This document shows, piece after piece, positions 17,679 to 26,450 of a stretch of 64,000 nucleotides of DNA. Position 1 is the first letter of the stretch; each line of letters starts with the position of its first letter. The position numbers were made by a program, and so were the translations under genes. This DNA is from Desulfobulbaceae bacterium (GTDB taxonomy: Bacteria; Desulfobacterota; Desulfobulbia; Desulfobulbales; Desulfocapsaceae). The stretch is from contig WBUQ01000003.1 of assembly GCA_008933635.1 (NCBI GenBank), forward strand, positions 44,928-108,927, written 5' to 3'. The notes below the pieces were generated by a model. The model made no database searches. It was not told where the DNA came from and saw only the letters and a list, made by a program, of their open reading frames with translations.

Positions 17679-17957
17679 TATCCGCTTCGCAGGGTCAGCA
17701 GCATCGTCCTGTACGATGTTCGCTGGGGATAGGTGCTTTGCACGGCTGGGCTGCTCACAGTGCCGCAGTGGCAGTGAGTGAATGACATGGGGTCGTTTTC
17801 CGGTCTTCTCCATAAAAGCATCGACATATCTGAAAAGCGGGCATAATGTGGACCTTGCCCTGCAGGCTGCATGGAAAAACAGCGGGAAAGGGTAATATAG
17901 GACAGGGCGCCTCATTGGTGGCCGGATAATCTGTTCCTGAACAATTGAGAGGAAATG
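17679..17957. other. Intergenic region after gmd
   Basis: About 280 bases without a supported gene. Several short repeats of gcagtg-like text are present but no clean hairpin with a T-run was found. A CATAAT near 17847 and a TAATAT near 17896 could be -10 boxes, but neither has a good -35 partner. The break in an otherwise tightly packed locus suggests a new transcription start before the small gene at 17958. Confidence 0.4.
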
Positions 17958-18098
17958 ATGGAAATTCTGAGACAATGGCTGCAGCGATTGCTTGCCATCC
18001 TGCTGGGGAAAAAACAGGCTCCTGCAGCCAAAGGCGAAGGCAAAAAGAAGGATGAGAAAGGCAGAAAGCCCTCCGATGAAGTCTATCCGCTTTTCTAG
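17958..18098 (+). CDS. Small basic protein of 46 residues, unknown function
   Basis: A short gene with a clear GAGAGG five bases upstream of the ATG at 17958 (an adjacent in-frame ATG sits at 17955). The first 17 residues (MEILRQWLQRLLAILLG) form an amphipathic or membrane-skimming helix. The rest is Lys/Gly/Glu-rich and the C-terminus ends SDEVYPLF. It lies 18 bases before the SGNH membrane protein and probably shares its transcript. No family was recognised. The good ribosome binding site, the ordered N-terminus and tight spacing support a real gene. Confidence 0.55.
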   Translation: MEILRQWLQRLLAILLGKKQAPAAKGEGKKKDEKGRKPSDEVYPLF

Positions 18099-18116
18099 AT
18101 GCCGCAAGGGTAGGCG

Positions 18117-19361
18117 ATGTCCGAACTGACCGCAATTCTGATCATCCTGAGTATCCTGTTTCTCCCCCCTCTCCACAGGGCTGCATTTTCGCTTGAGTGG
18201 GGAGCGGATCGTGGCGAGAGTGTATTCAGGTGGGCGGTATTTCTCGTCCTGCTGCTCTTGCTGGTATTTGCATTCGACAATTCCGACCGCAACAGAATCG
18301 GGTCGCTGCTGATCGTACCATGGGGTATCGTGCTGGTCTGCTCCCTGGAGATAGCCGCAAGGGGATTGTCAAGATACCTGTTGCCGGTCCTGGGACGCAG
18401 GTATCCGGTATTTCAAAAAATATATACATATATCACTGAAAATCCGGACAATTTGTACTATTCCAGGTATGTGCCCCATCCATTCCTCCAGTTCACGGGA
18501 CCACGCGGATCCGTCGAAGGAGCGAAAGATGACAGCTATCTCGGGTTCAGGGAGATCAAGCTGTCCGACAGGGCAAAACCGGCAGGCGTCATCCGTGTCG
18601 CGTGTCTTGGAGGATCGACAACGGCTGATGGCTATCCCGAAATGCTCCAGGATTACCTGCAACGTCAGATGCCGGAAAGAAGGTTTCAGGTGCTGAACTT
18701 CGGCATGACCTGGTGGTCTTCAGTGCACTCGACAATCAACTATGTGTTGAATGTCATTGACTTCAGACCTGATTACCTGGTTCTCCACGACAGCTGCAAC
18801 GATCATCACTACCGGGGTTTTCCCGGATTGAGGGGGGATTGCGCCCATGCGTATCGACTGTTTCTGATACCGCAGACAGTCGGTGAGGCCCTGTTTCGGT
18901 TCAGTCTGCTCTATCGACTCGGCAGGATTGTGCTGACCTGGAAATTCCCGCGCCTGTTTCGCCCGCAATTCGAGATGAAGGACATCGGTCTGCATCAGGG
19001 CAAAACATTTCACTACCAGGAGGCGGAACTCTATATTATCGAACGGAATATCGACACGATATGCACCCTGGCAAAATCTCAGAATTCAACGGTCTGCCTG
19101 ACAACCATGCCATTGTCCATGGAGAGGACGTTCGGCGAGGAGCATGACAGGGTGTATCGACCGCACACCCGCGATGTTAACGAGATAATCCGGAACAAGG
19201 CCGGCGTGTTCGAATGCCTTATGGCTGATTTTGATCTGGAAATGTCTGGCAGGGAAGAAATGTTCAATGATGCCGTGCACAGTTCGGTCGAAGGGAACGG
19301 GATGAAAGCCAGACTGGTCGGCGATGTCCTCTTATCAGATATCCAAAGGACAGGGAAATAG
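18117..19361 (+). CDS. Membrane-anchored SGNH/GDSL-type hydrolase or O-acetyl transferase
   Basis: A 414-residue protein. Three hydrophobic segments occupy about residues 1-100. A soluble SGNH domain follows: VACLGGSTTADGYPEML is block I with the serine nucleophile, VLNFGMTWWSS is block II, LVLHDSCND is block III and DAVHSSVEGNGMKARLV near the end supplies the Asp and His. SGNH enzymes beside glycan clusters usually add or remove acetyl groups on sugars outside the cytoplasm; that role is inferred. It is preceded by the 46-residue protein and followed eight bases later by a GNAT-like gene. Confidence 0.8.
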   Translation: MSELTAILIILSILFLPPLHRAAFSLEWGADRGESVFRWAVFLVLLLLLVFAFDNSDRNRIGSLLIVPWGIVLVCSLEIAARGLSRYLLPVLGRRYPVFQKIYTYITENPDNLYYSRYVPHPFLQFTGPRGSVEGAKDDSYLGFREIKLSDRAKPAGVIRVACLGGSTTADGYPEMLQDYLQRQMPERRFQVLNFGMTWWSSVHSTINYVLNVIDFRPDYLVLHDSCNDHHYRGFPGLRGDCAHAYRLFLIPQTVGEALFRFSLLYRLGRIVLTWKFPRLFRPQFEMKDIGLHQGKTFHYQEAELYIIERNIDTICTLAKSQNSTVCLTTMPLSMERTFGEEHDRVYRPHTRDVNEIIRNKAGVFECLMADFDLEMSGREEMFNDAVHSSVEGNGMKARLVGDVLLSDIQRTGK

Positions 19362-19369
19362 CGGAAGTC

Positions 19370-20323
19370 ATGTTTATTGAAATACTAGTGTACTGTTTGC
19401 TCGCTGGCATTGCCTTGCTAGCCGCCTTTCAACTTGGACGAAAAAGCTGTACCCGGCCGGCAGGAGATGTCGCAAAGAATTCACGGGTAGGAGGTTCAAG
19501 AGTTCGCTCCAGCAAGGATCCCTCTCTGGAGTGCGAGCTGGTTGTTCTCGAGAACCACTGTCTGCGTGATGCCCTCCAGTATTTCAGGCGAAACGCGGAA
19601 TCTAGACCGGCGTTCGACCGTCTTCTTTCCCTCTATAAGGTGGAGCGCCGTTTTCCGGACCTGAGCCATTTCAGGCTCGGGCCGAACATGTTTGATTCGA
19701 TCAATCTCGACTGGATCATCTTCATCAACCCGACAACCGGTGAACTGGTAGGACACGGCATCACCACGCGATTCGCATGGGATCAGGATATCGCAAGCCT
19801 GCCCGGCGGCTGGCAGGGGGTTGTGCGTGCCAGCTATATCCACTCCCATGTCGATCAGAGACAGCCGAATACGCTGGTCGGGTTGTTCATCTTCGTCGAG
19901 GACCAGTTCAGGCAACAGGGGTGGGCCAACAATGTCATCGAGGAAATGAGGGCCCTGGCAAAGCGGAATGCCATTCAGGCACTGATCATCCCGCTGCGGC
20001 CGCCTCTCCGGTACAAAAAAGAATACGCCGCGATGCCGATGGCCGAGTTTGCAGCGCTCATGCGTGATGACGGGCTGCCGCTGGATCACTGGATCCGTCT
20101 GCATACGCGACTTGGCGCCAGGATCCTCTGCGCATCGGAAAAATCCCACCAGCATGCCATGCCGGTTCAGGATTTTCATGTTCAATTCTCTCAGATTCCG
20201 CTGTCTGAAAGCGGAGACATGCTGGTCGAGAGGAACGGTGAATGGTACAAGATTCACGTAGACCTGGAGCACGATATCGTCCTGATCAACCAGGGCTGCG
20301 TGTGGGTTCGGCATGCATTGTAA
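19370..20323 (+). CDS. GNAT-like acyltransferase-domain protein with N-terminal membrane anchor
   Basis: A 317-residue protein. Residues 3-22 are a single hydrophobic segment. The central part reads like a GNAT fold: a strand IIFINPTTGELVGHG, then VRASYIHSHVD, LVGLFIFVEDQFRQQGWANNV (the R/QxxGxx acetyl-CoA loop seen as RQQGWA) and an alpha helix EEMRALAKRNAIQALIIPL. GNAT enzymes transfer acyl groups to amines from acyl-CoA. The substrate cannot be predicted; an amino sugar is possible given the locus. GGAAG lies close before the ATG. The C-terminal 100 residues have no recognised motif. Confidence 0.55.
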   Translation: MFIEILVYCLLAGIALLAAFQLGRKSCTRPAGDVAKNSRVGGSRVRSSKDPSLECELVVLENHCLRDALQYFRRNAESRPAFDRLLSLYKVERRFPDLSHFRLGPNMFDSINLDWIIFINPTTGELVGHGITTRFAWDQDIASLPGGWQGVVRASYIHSHVDQRQPNTLVGLFIFVEDQFRQQGWANNVIEEMRALAKRNAIQALIIPLRPPLRYKKEYAAMPMAEFAALMRDDGLPLDHWIRLHTRLGARILCASEKSHQHAMPVQDFHVQFSQIPLSESGDMLVERNGEWYKIHVDLEHDIVLINQGCVWVRHAL

Positions 20324-20378
20324 TCCGGGGTGCACACCCTCTGAGAATGATACTCCCGCTTGCTGATGCAGGTATCTC

Positions 20379-22694
20379 ATGGCTGAGATAATCGCTACCA
20401 TTTCATTGTTTGCCGAACAATGGCTGGGAACCGTTCTGTCAAAGCTCTTTCTCCTGTTTCTCGGCATTCTCCTCTGCCTTCTGGTCGTGGCCGCCATCTG
20501 GGACCGGAGGATCAGGGCCCTCAACGCCTCCATCGTCATCGGTCTCGGTGTCCTGCTGGTCGCCGTCGCACTGTGGGAAAACTTCGCCCTTGCCCTGGGC
20601 GGGATGGACACCCTAGTTCGGATCCGTCTCGTCGCAGTGCTTCTCAGTGTCTTTATCCTCGTCCTGACTTTTTTTGCCTTTGTCAGGACAGGTCTGCATC
20701 CCCGCTACGGCCTTCTCTGGACGGTCGTCTCCTGCCTGGTTCTACTAACCGCTCTCTTCCCCAAACCTTTGCAGACTTTTCCCAGCCTGCTCGGCGTCCA
20801 TTTCGCCCCTGCGATTGCCGCGCTCGTCCTCCTCTTCGCCTTGTTGCTGATATTTCATTTCTGCATCGTGATTTCCGAGCTGCAGGACCAGCAGAAAACG
20901 CTGATGCACCGAATTCAGGACCTCGAACGGCAGATGTATGGCAGGACAGAACCCGCAACGGATGCGCCTTTCCCTGACCGGAAAGGCCTGTTGGCCGAAT
21001 TCGTCGAAAAATTGCCCAGTCGGGAAATGCTGCGTTCACTGACCTGGAAAACACAGCATGGCACCTCGCTGACGGTGCCGGTTGTCATCTTTCTGGCGGC
21101 AAGCGGCGTCATGGTGACGGGAATGGCGGCGCCACAGGTGATGATAGGTGATGAAGTCACCCATTACTACATGATGCGGACCCAGACGGAAAACTATCCC
21201 GAACCGAATTTTTTTGCCGAGATACCGACAGGGTGGGGGGATGTGGAGACCAGACGGTATCCCCATTCGTTTTTCTGGCATTATATCGGCGGGTTGGTCT
21301 ATCTGGCAACGAACGGGTCCTTTTTCTTCACGCAGCTGTATCAGGCCCTGTTCCTCTGCCAGCTGCTGGTTGCCGCCTCCTTGCTGGCCGGCTTGCGCCG
21401 GGGGGTGGAAACACGCTCGGCTTTGGTGTACGTGCTGCTGATCGTCTCATTGCCGATGACGCTTATTTTCAGCGTGGCCTTCTATCAGGACGTCCCGATG
21501 GCAGCCCAGGCTCTGACAGCCTTTTATTTCCTGCGGAAGAACAGATGGTTTTTGGCTACCGTGTTTCTCTGCCTGGCGCTTGGGTTCAAAGTGACTGCTC
21601 TGCTGTTCTTCCCCGCATTCTATGTCTGCCTGGCTGTCTGGACATACAGGAACGTTTCATTGAGAAAAACCCTGGCGGTGATCGCCTGCTCGCTGCTGCT
21701 GACAGGAGGTTTCACCCTTGGTTTCGGGAAAGTTATTGAACGGTATGCGCATGTGCCGTTTTATCCGGTCAAGAAGGCTGAGGAGGTGGTCGACAAAATC
21801 ACCCATAAGCTCGATTTCTTTGGGGAAGAGCTGCCACAATCGAAGGGTGCCGGATCGGTGACGGTAAAGGAAAAATCCGGAAAGGGCATAACCAGCGAGA
21901 AATTTGCCGAGATCATAGCAAATCATCCCGGTGACCTGAGGGTGAAGGCGAATTTTTTCATTTACGGCGGTATCCTGCTGTATCTGTCGATCTTCGGAGC
22001 GCTCGCAGCGGAAATGTATCGCCGCGCGTCTGCGAAAGGACGATCTCTTCTTCCCGCTGAAAGCTCCATCTGGCTGTGGGCAACAGGCGGAACGTACATC
22101 CTCTCCGTCATCTGGTTCCTGAAAGAAGCCCCGGATGCCCGATTCTTTCTGCCAGGGTTGCTTTTCTGTCTGCTGCCGCTGGCCGAGAGAGTAGTCTGTC
22201 TTCCCAGGTCGCGACTGATTGTCATGCTGATCACTGCGCTGGCGCTGATGCAGTCCGGATATGCGCTTGCCAAGACGTACAGGCTCCGCCTCCTCACTCC
22301 TGAAACAAGGGAGGCCATTCATTATCTGGGGCAACACCCTCCGGAGCCACGAAAGGTCTTCATGTACCCCGAGGGAAACTATCGTAGCTTCCCCGTTCCG
22401 CATGAGTGGTATCTCAACTATTATCTCAGAGACTTCTGGCGGGCTGACAACGACGGCCGCATCGATATCCTGAACCGCTTCAACGTCGGCGCGGTGGTGA
22501 TAAAAAAGCATCTCATAGCACAGGTTGACGAAGATTTTACCAATCTGGGGGTCTATCCCGATTTTTTTGTTCAGGATATCAAGCACGATCAGCGTTTTTC
22601 CAGGGTGTTTGAAAACAGCGACATCATCATTTTCACAGTACCTTCCCCCGCATCCGACGATTCAGACCGAACCTCTCTCCCTGCCAGGCATTGA
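20379..22694 (+). CDS. DUF2304 domain fused to a multi-pass GT-C-like protein
   Basis: A 771-residue membrane protein. Residues about 1-75 add hydrophobic segments. Residues about 80-190 match DUF2304: two membrane helices, PRYGLLWTVVSCLVLLTALFP, then a helix and a coiled segment ELQDQQKTLMHRIQDLER. From about 230 the protein is a GT-C-like membrane enzyme with VMIGDEVTHYYM (D258, E259) in the first outer loop and about nine more membrane segments. DUF2304 is normally a separate small protein beside DPM-type GT2 genes, as at 45491. The fusion suggests that DUF2304 works with the membrane transferase in polyprenyl-phosphate sugar transfer; this is an inference. Confidence 0.7.
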   Translation: MAEIIATISLFAEQWLGTVLSKLFLLFLGILLCLLVVAAIWDRRIRALNASIVIGLGVLLVAVALWENFALALGGMDTLVRIRLVAVLLSVFILVLTFFAFVRTGLHPRYGLLWTVVSCLVLLTALFPKPLQTFPSLLGVHFAPAIAALVLLFALLLIFHFCIVISELQDQQKTLMHRIQDLERQMYGRTEPATDAPFPDRKGLLAEFVEKLPSREMLRSLTWKTQHGTSLTVPVVIFLAASGVMVTGMAAPQVMIGDEVTHYYMMRTQTENYPEPNFFAEIPTGWGDVETRRYPHSFFWHYIGGLVYLATNGSFFFTQLYQALFLCQLLVAASLLAGLRRGVETRSALVYVLLIVSLPMTLIFSVAFYQDVPMAAQALTAFYFLRKNRWFLATVFLCLALGFKVTALLFFPAFYVCLAVWTYRNVSLRKTLAVIACSLLLTGGFTLGFGKVIERYAHVPFYPVKKAEEVVDKITHKLDFFGEELPQSKGAGSVTVKEKSGKGITSEKFAEIIANHPGDLRVKANFFIYGGILLYLSIFGALAAEMYRRASAKGRSLLPAESSIWLWATGGTYILSVIWFLKEAPDARFFLPGLLFCLLPLAERVVCLPRSRLIVMLITALALMQSGYALAKTYRLRLLTPETREAIHYLGQHPPEPRKVFMYPEGNYRSFPVPHEWYLNYYLRDFWRADNDGRIDILNRFNVGAVVIKKHLIAQVDEDFTNLGVYPDFFVQDIKHDQRFSRVFENSDIIIFTVPSPASDDSDRTSLPARH

Positions 22695-22770
22695 TCTGGA
22701 GCAGATTATTCTTTATGAAATCCGTTTGTTGAGATTAAGAATACACTTGCACAGGGAATCAAATTTTATT

Positions 22771-22792
22771 ACTTTTAGTAAATTCTAAAAGT
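22771..22792. promoter_or_regulatory. Perfect palindrome, probable operator of the regulator at 22803
   Basis: Eight-base arms acttttag (22771-22778) and ctaaaagt (22785-22792) flank a six-base taaatt spacer. It lies ten bases before the start codon, in an AT-rich gap of 108 bases. A weak promoter (TTGCAC at 22757-22762, 17-base spacer, TACTTT) would overlap it. MarR-superfamily dimers bind palindromes of this size and often repress their own genes, so autoregulation is a reasonable inference. Confidence 0.55.
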
Positions 22793-22802
22793 TCTGAAAA
22801 TT

Positions 22803-23324
22803 ATGGATGGTATCGATCTTCTCAAAAAGACCAGGGCGCAGCTTGTCGAGACCGGTGGCAGGACGTCGCAGGACCTTGGAGCCGGACGCATCGTCGGCCA
22901 GGTGCTGATTTACCTCTACCTGCAGGCGGAACCGTGCTCACTCGACGATATCTGCGAAGAACTCGGACTGAGCAAGGCCTCGGTCAGCATCGCGGCACGC
23001 CAGCTTGAGCAGCTTGGCCTGATCCAGAAGGTCTGGAAAAGTGGAGATCGCAAAAATTATTATAAAAGCGCGGAGAACATCGGTGCCGCCCTGCAGCAGG
23101 GGTTGTTGACCTTTGTCATGAAGAAGGTGCAGCTGTTCGGCGGCGAACTTGAAGTCGCCCTGGAACAGCTTGAAAGCATCAGCGTAGACCCATCCAGTAA
23201 ATCCGAACTCGATTTCCTGTATCAACGGGTAAGCAGGGCTCGCAAGCTGCAGAAGAGACTGAGCGGTATCCTGGAAAACCCGTTGGTGCGCTTGCTTTCG
23301 GGGGCCGGCAGTGAAAGCAGGTAA
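22803..23324 (+). CDS. MarR/GbsR-like winged-helix transcriptional regulator
   Basis: A 173-residue DNA-binding protein. The winged helix-turn-helix covers about residues 30-85: CSLDDICEELGLSKASVSIA is the recognition part and LIQKVWKSGDRKNYY the wing. The C-terminal half is helical, as expected for a dimer interface. The layout is closest to GbsR-type members of the MarR superfamily. It is the only regulator in the glycan locus within the window, and its gene is preceded by a palindrome. It overlaps the following glycosyltransferase by 14 bases, so regulator and downstream genes are likely co-transcribed. The effector is unknown. Confidence 0.8.
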   Translation: MDGIDLLKKTRAQLVETGGRTSQDLGAGRIVGQVLIYLYLQAEPCSLDDICEELGLSKASVSIAARQLEQLGLIQKVWKSGDRKNYYKSAENIGAALQQGLLTFVMKKVQLFGGELEVALEQLESISVDPSSKSELDFLYQRVSRARKLQKRLSGILENPLVRLLSGAGSESR

Positions 23325-24168
23325 CCGTATTGTCGGCATTTGTCTTGTCCGGAACGAGGAGCGCTTCCTCGATCTTGTGCTGACGAACATCGTCGGTTTC
23401 TGTGACCAGATACTGATTGCCGATAACGGATCGACGGACAGAACGCCGGAGATTGCCAGGCGTTGGGCTGTTTCTCACCCGTCCGTCAACGTCTCTTCGA
23501 TTGGCCATCCCCGCGAATCCCACACGATGCTGCTGCCCTTTATCAATACCCCGACCTGGATATTCGCGGTCGATGGCGATGAGATCTATGATCCACAGGG
23601 GCTCGCCCGGTTGCGGGAACCGCTGGTGGACGGTGCTTACGACCGCTATTGGCGGATTATCGGCAACGTCCTCAATTGCAGGGATCTTGACATGAAACAG
23701 GCCCGGGCCAGAGGCTACCTCTCGCCCCCGTCCAGGAGCATTACCAAACTGTACAATTTCAACGCGATCTATGATTGGAGCGATGTTCCGGGGGAGCGTC
23801 TGCATGGCGGCATCATCTCCTTCAATGCAGGATATCGTGAGGATGCGTTACTGAGATGGCATGACCAGGTGTCATGGGATGAAGCGGTATTCAGGTGCCT
23901 CCATCTGTGCTTTCTTCCCCGCAGCAGCAAGGACGGCAGAGCCCACGACGGCATGGTAACCCGCTGGAATCTGGCTGAGCAGCAGGGCAGGGGGATCTTG
24001 ACTGTACTTGCGGCCCGACTTCTCAGACTGCTAGGTTCCACCAGGTCATCGCAATGGAAGAAGGAACGTTACGGGCGGGGCGAGCTCGTCGAAAAGGATA
24101 TAGCAGCATTTCTGCCGGACTCCTGCAGGAAGAGCGGATTTGATCAGTCGCCATCCATTCCATCCTGA
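23311..24168 (+). CDS. Family 2 glycosyltransferase
   Basis: A 285-residue GT-A enzyme starting at a GTG that overlaps the regulator gene, with GGGGG upstream. ICLVRNEERFLD opens the fold, ADNGSTDRT contacts the nucleotide and VDGDEIYDP is the DxDE-type metal site found in SunS-like and TPR-linked GT2 enzymes. RWHDQVSWDEAVFR lies in the acceptor half. Substrate unknown. It is the last gene before the first carbamoyltransferase. Confidence 0.82.
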   Translation: MKAGNRIVGICLVRNEERFLDLVLTNIVGFCDQILIADNGSTDRTPEIARRWAVSHPSVNVSSIGHPRESHTMLLPFINTPTWIFAVDGDEIYDPQGLARLREPLVDGAYDRYWRIIGNVLNCRDLDMKQARARGYLSPPSRSITKLYNFNAIYDWSDVPGERLHGGIISFNAGYREDALLRWHDQVSWDEAVFRCLHLCFLPRSSKDGRAHDGMVTRWNLAEQQGRGILTVLAARLLRLLGSTRSSQWKKERYGRGELVEKDIAAFLPDSCRKSGFDQSPSIPS

Positions 24169-24286
24169 GGAAAGATCCGCCTGCGAACAGATAGCGCAGG
24201 GCTGCTGGCGGATGACGATACGGTTTATCCGGCATACTGCAGAGTCTGTTCAAGCACAATATTAGAAAATCTGGAGGAGTTACGCA

Positions 24287-26101
24287 GTGCTCATTCTCGG
24301 TATCTCAGCATTCTACCATGACAGTGCGGCATGTATTGTCGAAGATGGCAGGATCATTGCCGCCGCCCAGGAGGAACGATTCAGCAGGATCAAGCATGAT
24401 GCCGGTTTTCCTGCGCAAGCTGTCAACTATTGCCTGGCCTATGTCAACAGGACTGTCGCTGATATCGACCATGTTGTTTTTTATGAGAATCCCGCCGAAA
24501 AATTCAACAGAATCGTCGATACCTTCGTCCACGTAGAAAATGCCGATCCGGATCTGGTCAATCAGGCAGTCGGCACCTGGACTGCCGAGAAATTATGGCA
24601 GGAAGAGATGATCTGCCGCCATCTCGGTTATCATAAGAAGATACTCTTTCCCTTGCATCATCAGAGTCATGCGGCAGGCGCATTTTTTCCTTCGCCTTTC
24701 GCCAGTGCGGCGATACTGACCATGGACGGAGTCGGAGAGTGGATGACCAGCACCATCGGCCAGGGCAAGGGAAACCGCATTTCGCTGCTGCGCCATCAGG
24801 ATTTTCCCCACTCCCTTGGTCTCTTGTATTCCGCCTTTACCTATTTTACCGGATTCAGGGTGAATTTCGGCGAGTACAAATTGATGGGCCTCGCGCCGTA
24901 CGGTCAGCCCAGATATGCCGATCTGATCAGGGATAACCTGATCGACATCAAACAGGACGGATCCTTCCGGCTGAACATGGACTTTTTCGCGTTCGCCGAG
25001 TCGGGCTCCATGATCAACGACAGATTTCGCGGACTCTTCGGCAGGCGCGAACGGCATCCCGAAGAGGACGTGAGTCAGGATGACATGGATCTGGCGCGCT
25101 CGATCCAGGTGGTGGTCGAAGAAGTGGTGCTCAAGGCCGCACAGACGGCCAGGGATATCACCGGTGAAAAAAATCTCTGCCTGGCGGGAGGGGTCGCTCT
25201 CAATTGCGTGGCGAATGGCCTCCTGCTGCGTGCTGGAATCTTTGAAAATATCTGGATTCAGCCGGCGTCAGGCGATGCCGGGGGTGCACTCGGGGCAGCA
25301 TTGCTCTGCTGGTATGACCACCTGGGTAATCCCCGTTTCACCGACGAAATCAACGATACACAGCAGGGCAGCCTGCTCGGCCCCGAGTTCAGCGAAACCC
25401 AGATCAGGGAGCAGCTCGATCCGCTTGCTGCGGTCTACGAAACCAGAGCTGAAGCAGAGTTGCTGCCTCTGATCGCCCGTGCCATTGCCGACGGTCAAAT
25501 AGTCGGTCATTTTCATGGGCGGATGGAGTTCGGGCCGCGAGCGCTCGGCAACCGGAGCATCCTCGGGGATGCCCGTTCGCCAGAGATGCAGCGGAAGATG
25601 AACCTGAAGATCAAATACCGGGAAAGTTTCAGGCCCTTTGCTCCGGCCGTGACACACGAGAATGTCGGGGAGTACTTCGACTTCAAGGGTGAAAGCCCCT
25701 ACATGCTCATTACCGCGCCTGTTCATGAGTCCATCCGCCGGGATGTCGGCGATGACGAGCAGGGGAAAAGCGGGCTTGAGTTATTGAATGTTGCCAGGTC
25801 AACCCTGCCGGCCATCACCCATGTCGATTACTCCGCCAGGGTCCAGACCGTCTCCGCCTCGACCAATCCGCGCTTTCACGGCATTATCCGTGAGGTCGGC
25901 AACATCACCGGCGTTCCGGTTGTGATCAACACCTCCTTCAATGTCCGCGGAGAGCCGATAGTCTGCACGCCTTTTGACGCATACGCCTGCTTCATGAACA
26001 CGGAGATGGATATGCTGGTTATCGGCAACTGCATCCTGGAAAAAGAAAAACAGCCCGAATGGGACAGCAGCAGGCAGGACCGGAATTTCGAGATGGATTG
26101 A
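24287..26101 (+). CDS. O-carbamoyltransferase (NodU/CmcH family), copy 1
   Basis: A 604-residue enzyme of full family length. The N-terminal Kae1-like domain has SAFYHDSAA (H11, D12), EERFSRIKHD, LTMDGVGEW, LAGGVALNC and ASGDAGGALGAA. The C-terminal domain has HGRMEFGPRALGNRSIL and VINTSFNVRGEPIVCTP. Family members make carbamoyl-adenylate from carbamoyl phosphate and ATP and pass the carbamoyl group to a sugar hydroxyl. GGAGGAG at 24273-24279, seven bases before the GTG, fixes the start. Only moderate similarity to the second copy at 32307 is visible, so the two may modify different sites. Confidence 0.9.
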   Translation: MLILGISAFYHDSAACIVEDGRIIAAAQEERFSRIKHDAGFPAQAVNYCLAYVNRTVADIDHVVFYENPAEKFNRIVDTFVHVENADPDLVNQAVGTWTAEKLWQEEMICRHLGYHKKILFPLHHQSHAAGAFFPSPFASAAILTMDGVGEWMTSTIGQGKGNRISLLRHQDFPHSLGLLYSAFTYFTGFRVNFGEYKLMGLAPYGQPRYADLIRDNLIDIKQDGSFRLNMDFFAFAESGSMINDRFRGLFGRRERHPEEDVSQDDMDLARSIQVVVEEVVLKAAQTARDITGEKNLCLAGGVALNCVANGLLLRAGIFENIWIQPASGDAGGALGAALLCWYDHLGNPRFTDEINDTQQGSLLGPEFSETQIREQLDPLAAVYETRAEAELLPLIARAIADGQIVGHFHGRMEFGPRALGNRSILGDARSPEMQRKMNLKIKYRESFRPFAPAVTHENVGEYFDFKGESPYMLITAPVHESIRRDVGDDEQGKSGLELLNVARSTLPAITHVDYSARVQTVSASTNPRFHGIIREVGNITGVPVVINTSFNVRGEPIVCTPFDAYACFMNTEMDMLVIGNCILEKEKQPEWDSSRQDRNFEMD

Positions 26102-26133
26102 GAACTCCGGGTTAGGCCTGAAAAGAGGAACAA

Positions 26134-26349
26134 ATGTCTAAGAAAACATTTAAATACGGTTTTTTCGAGAAACGGCGCTTCTCCGCCGAGCGGAAACGAC
26201 AACTGCGTGAAGGAACCGCCCGGTACATCGAGACGATCGACGACAAAGTCCAGACGTACTGGCAGAACACCAGGACCCTTCCGGGCATCGATGCCGACCA
26301 GGAAGTCTGGCTGTCAGATTTCAGCAGAGATCTCGCCCTAGGGAAATAA
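26134..26349 (+). CDS. Small charged protein (71 residues) downstream of carbamoyltransferase 1
   Basis: A 71-residue soluble protein rich in Arg, Lys and Glu, beginning MSKKTFKYGFFEKRRFSAER and without any membrane segment. AGAGGAAC lies just upstream of the ATG, which supports translation. It follows the carbamoyltransferase after 32 bases and precedes the second exporter. It is not the hydrophobic DUF5989 protein that often accompanies such carbamoyltransferases. Function unknown; an accessory role for one of its neighbours is only a guess. Confidence 0.6.
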   Translation: MSKKTFKYGFFEKRRFSAERKRQLREGTARYIETIDDKVQTYWQNTRTLPGIDADQEVWLSDFSRDLALGK

Positions 26350-26450
26350 AACCGAATTCGGATAGGTGACCCGACATGGCTTTCGCGTCTGCAGCGCAGC
26401 CGATGTTGTGGAAAAGTGCCACCGTTGAAATGACCTGGACAGGAAAACAG

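Noticed and set aside
24175..24213. Seven-base inverted repeat (atccgcc ... ggcggat) before carbamoyltransferase 1
   Set aside because: The loop is 25 bases and no T-run follows, so it is not a convincing terminator or operator.
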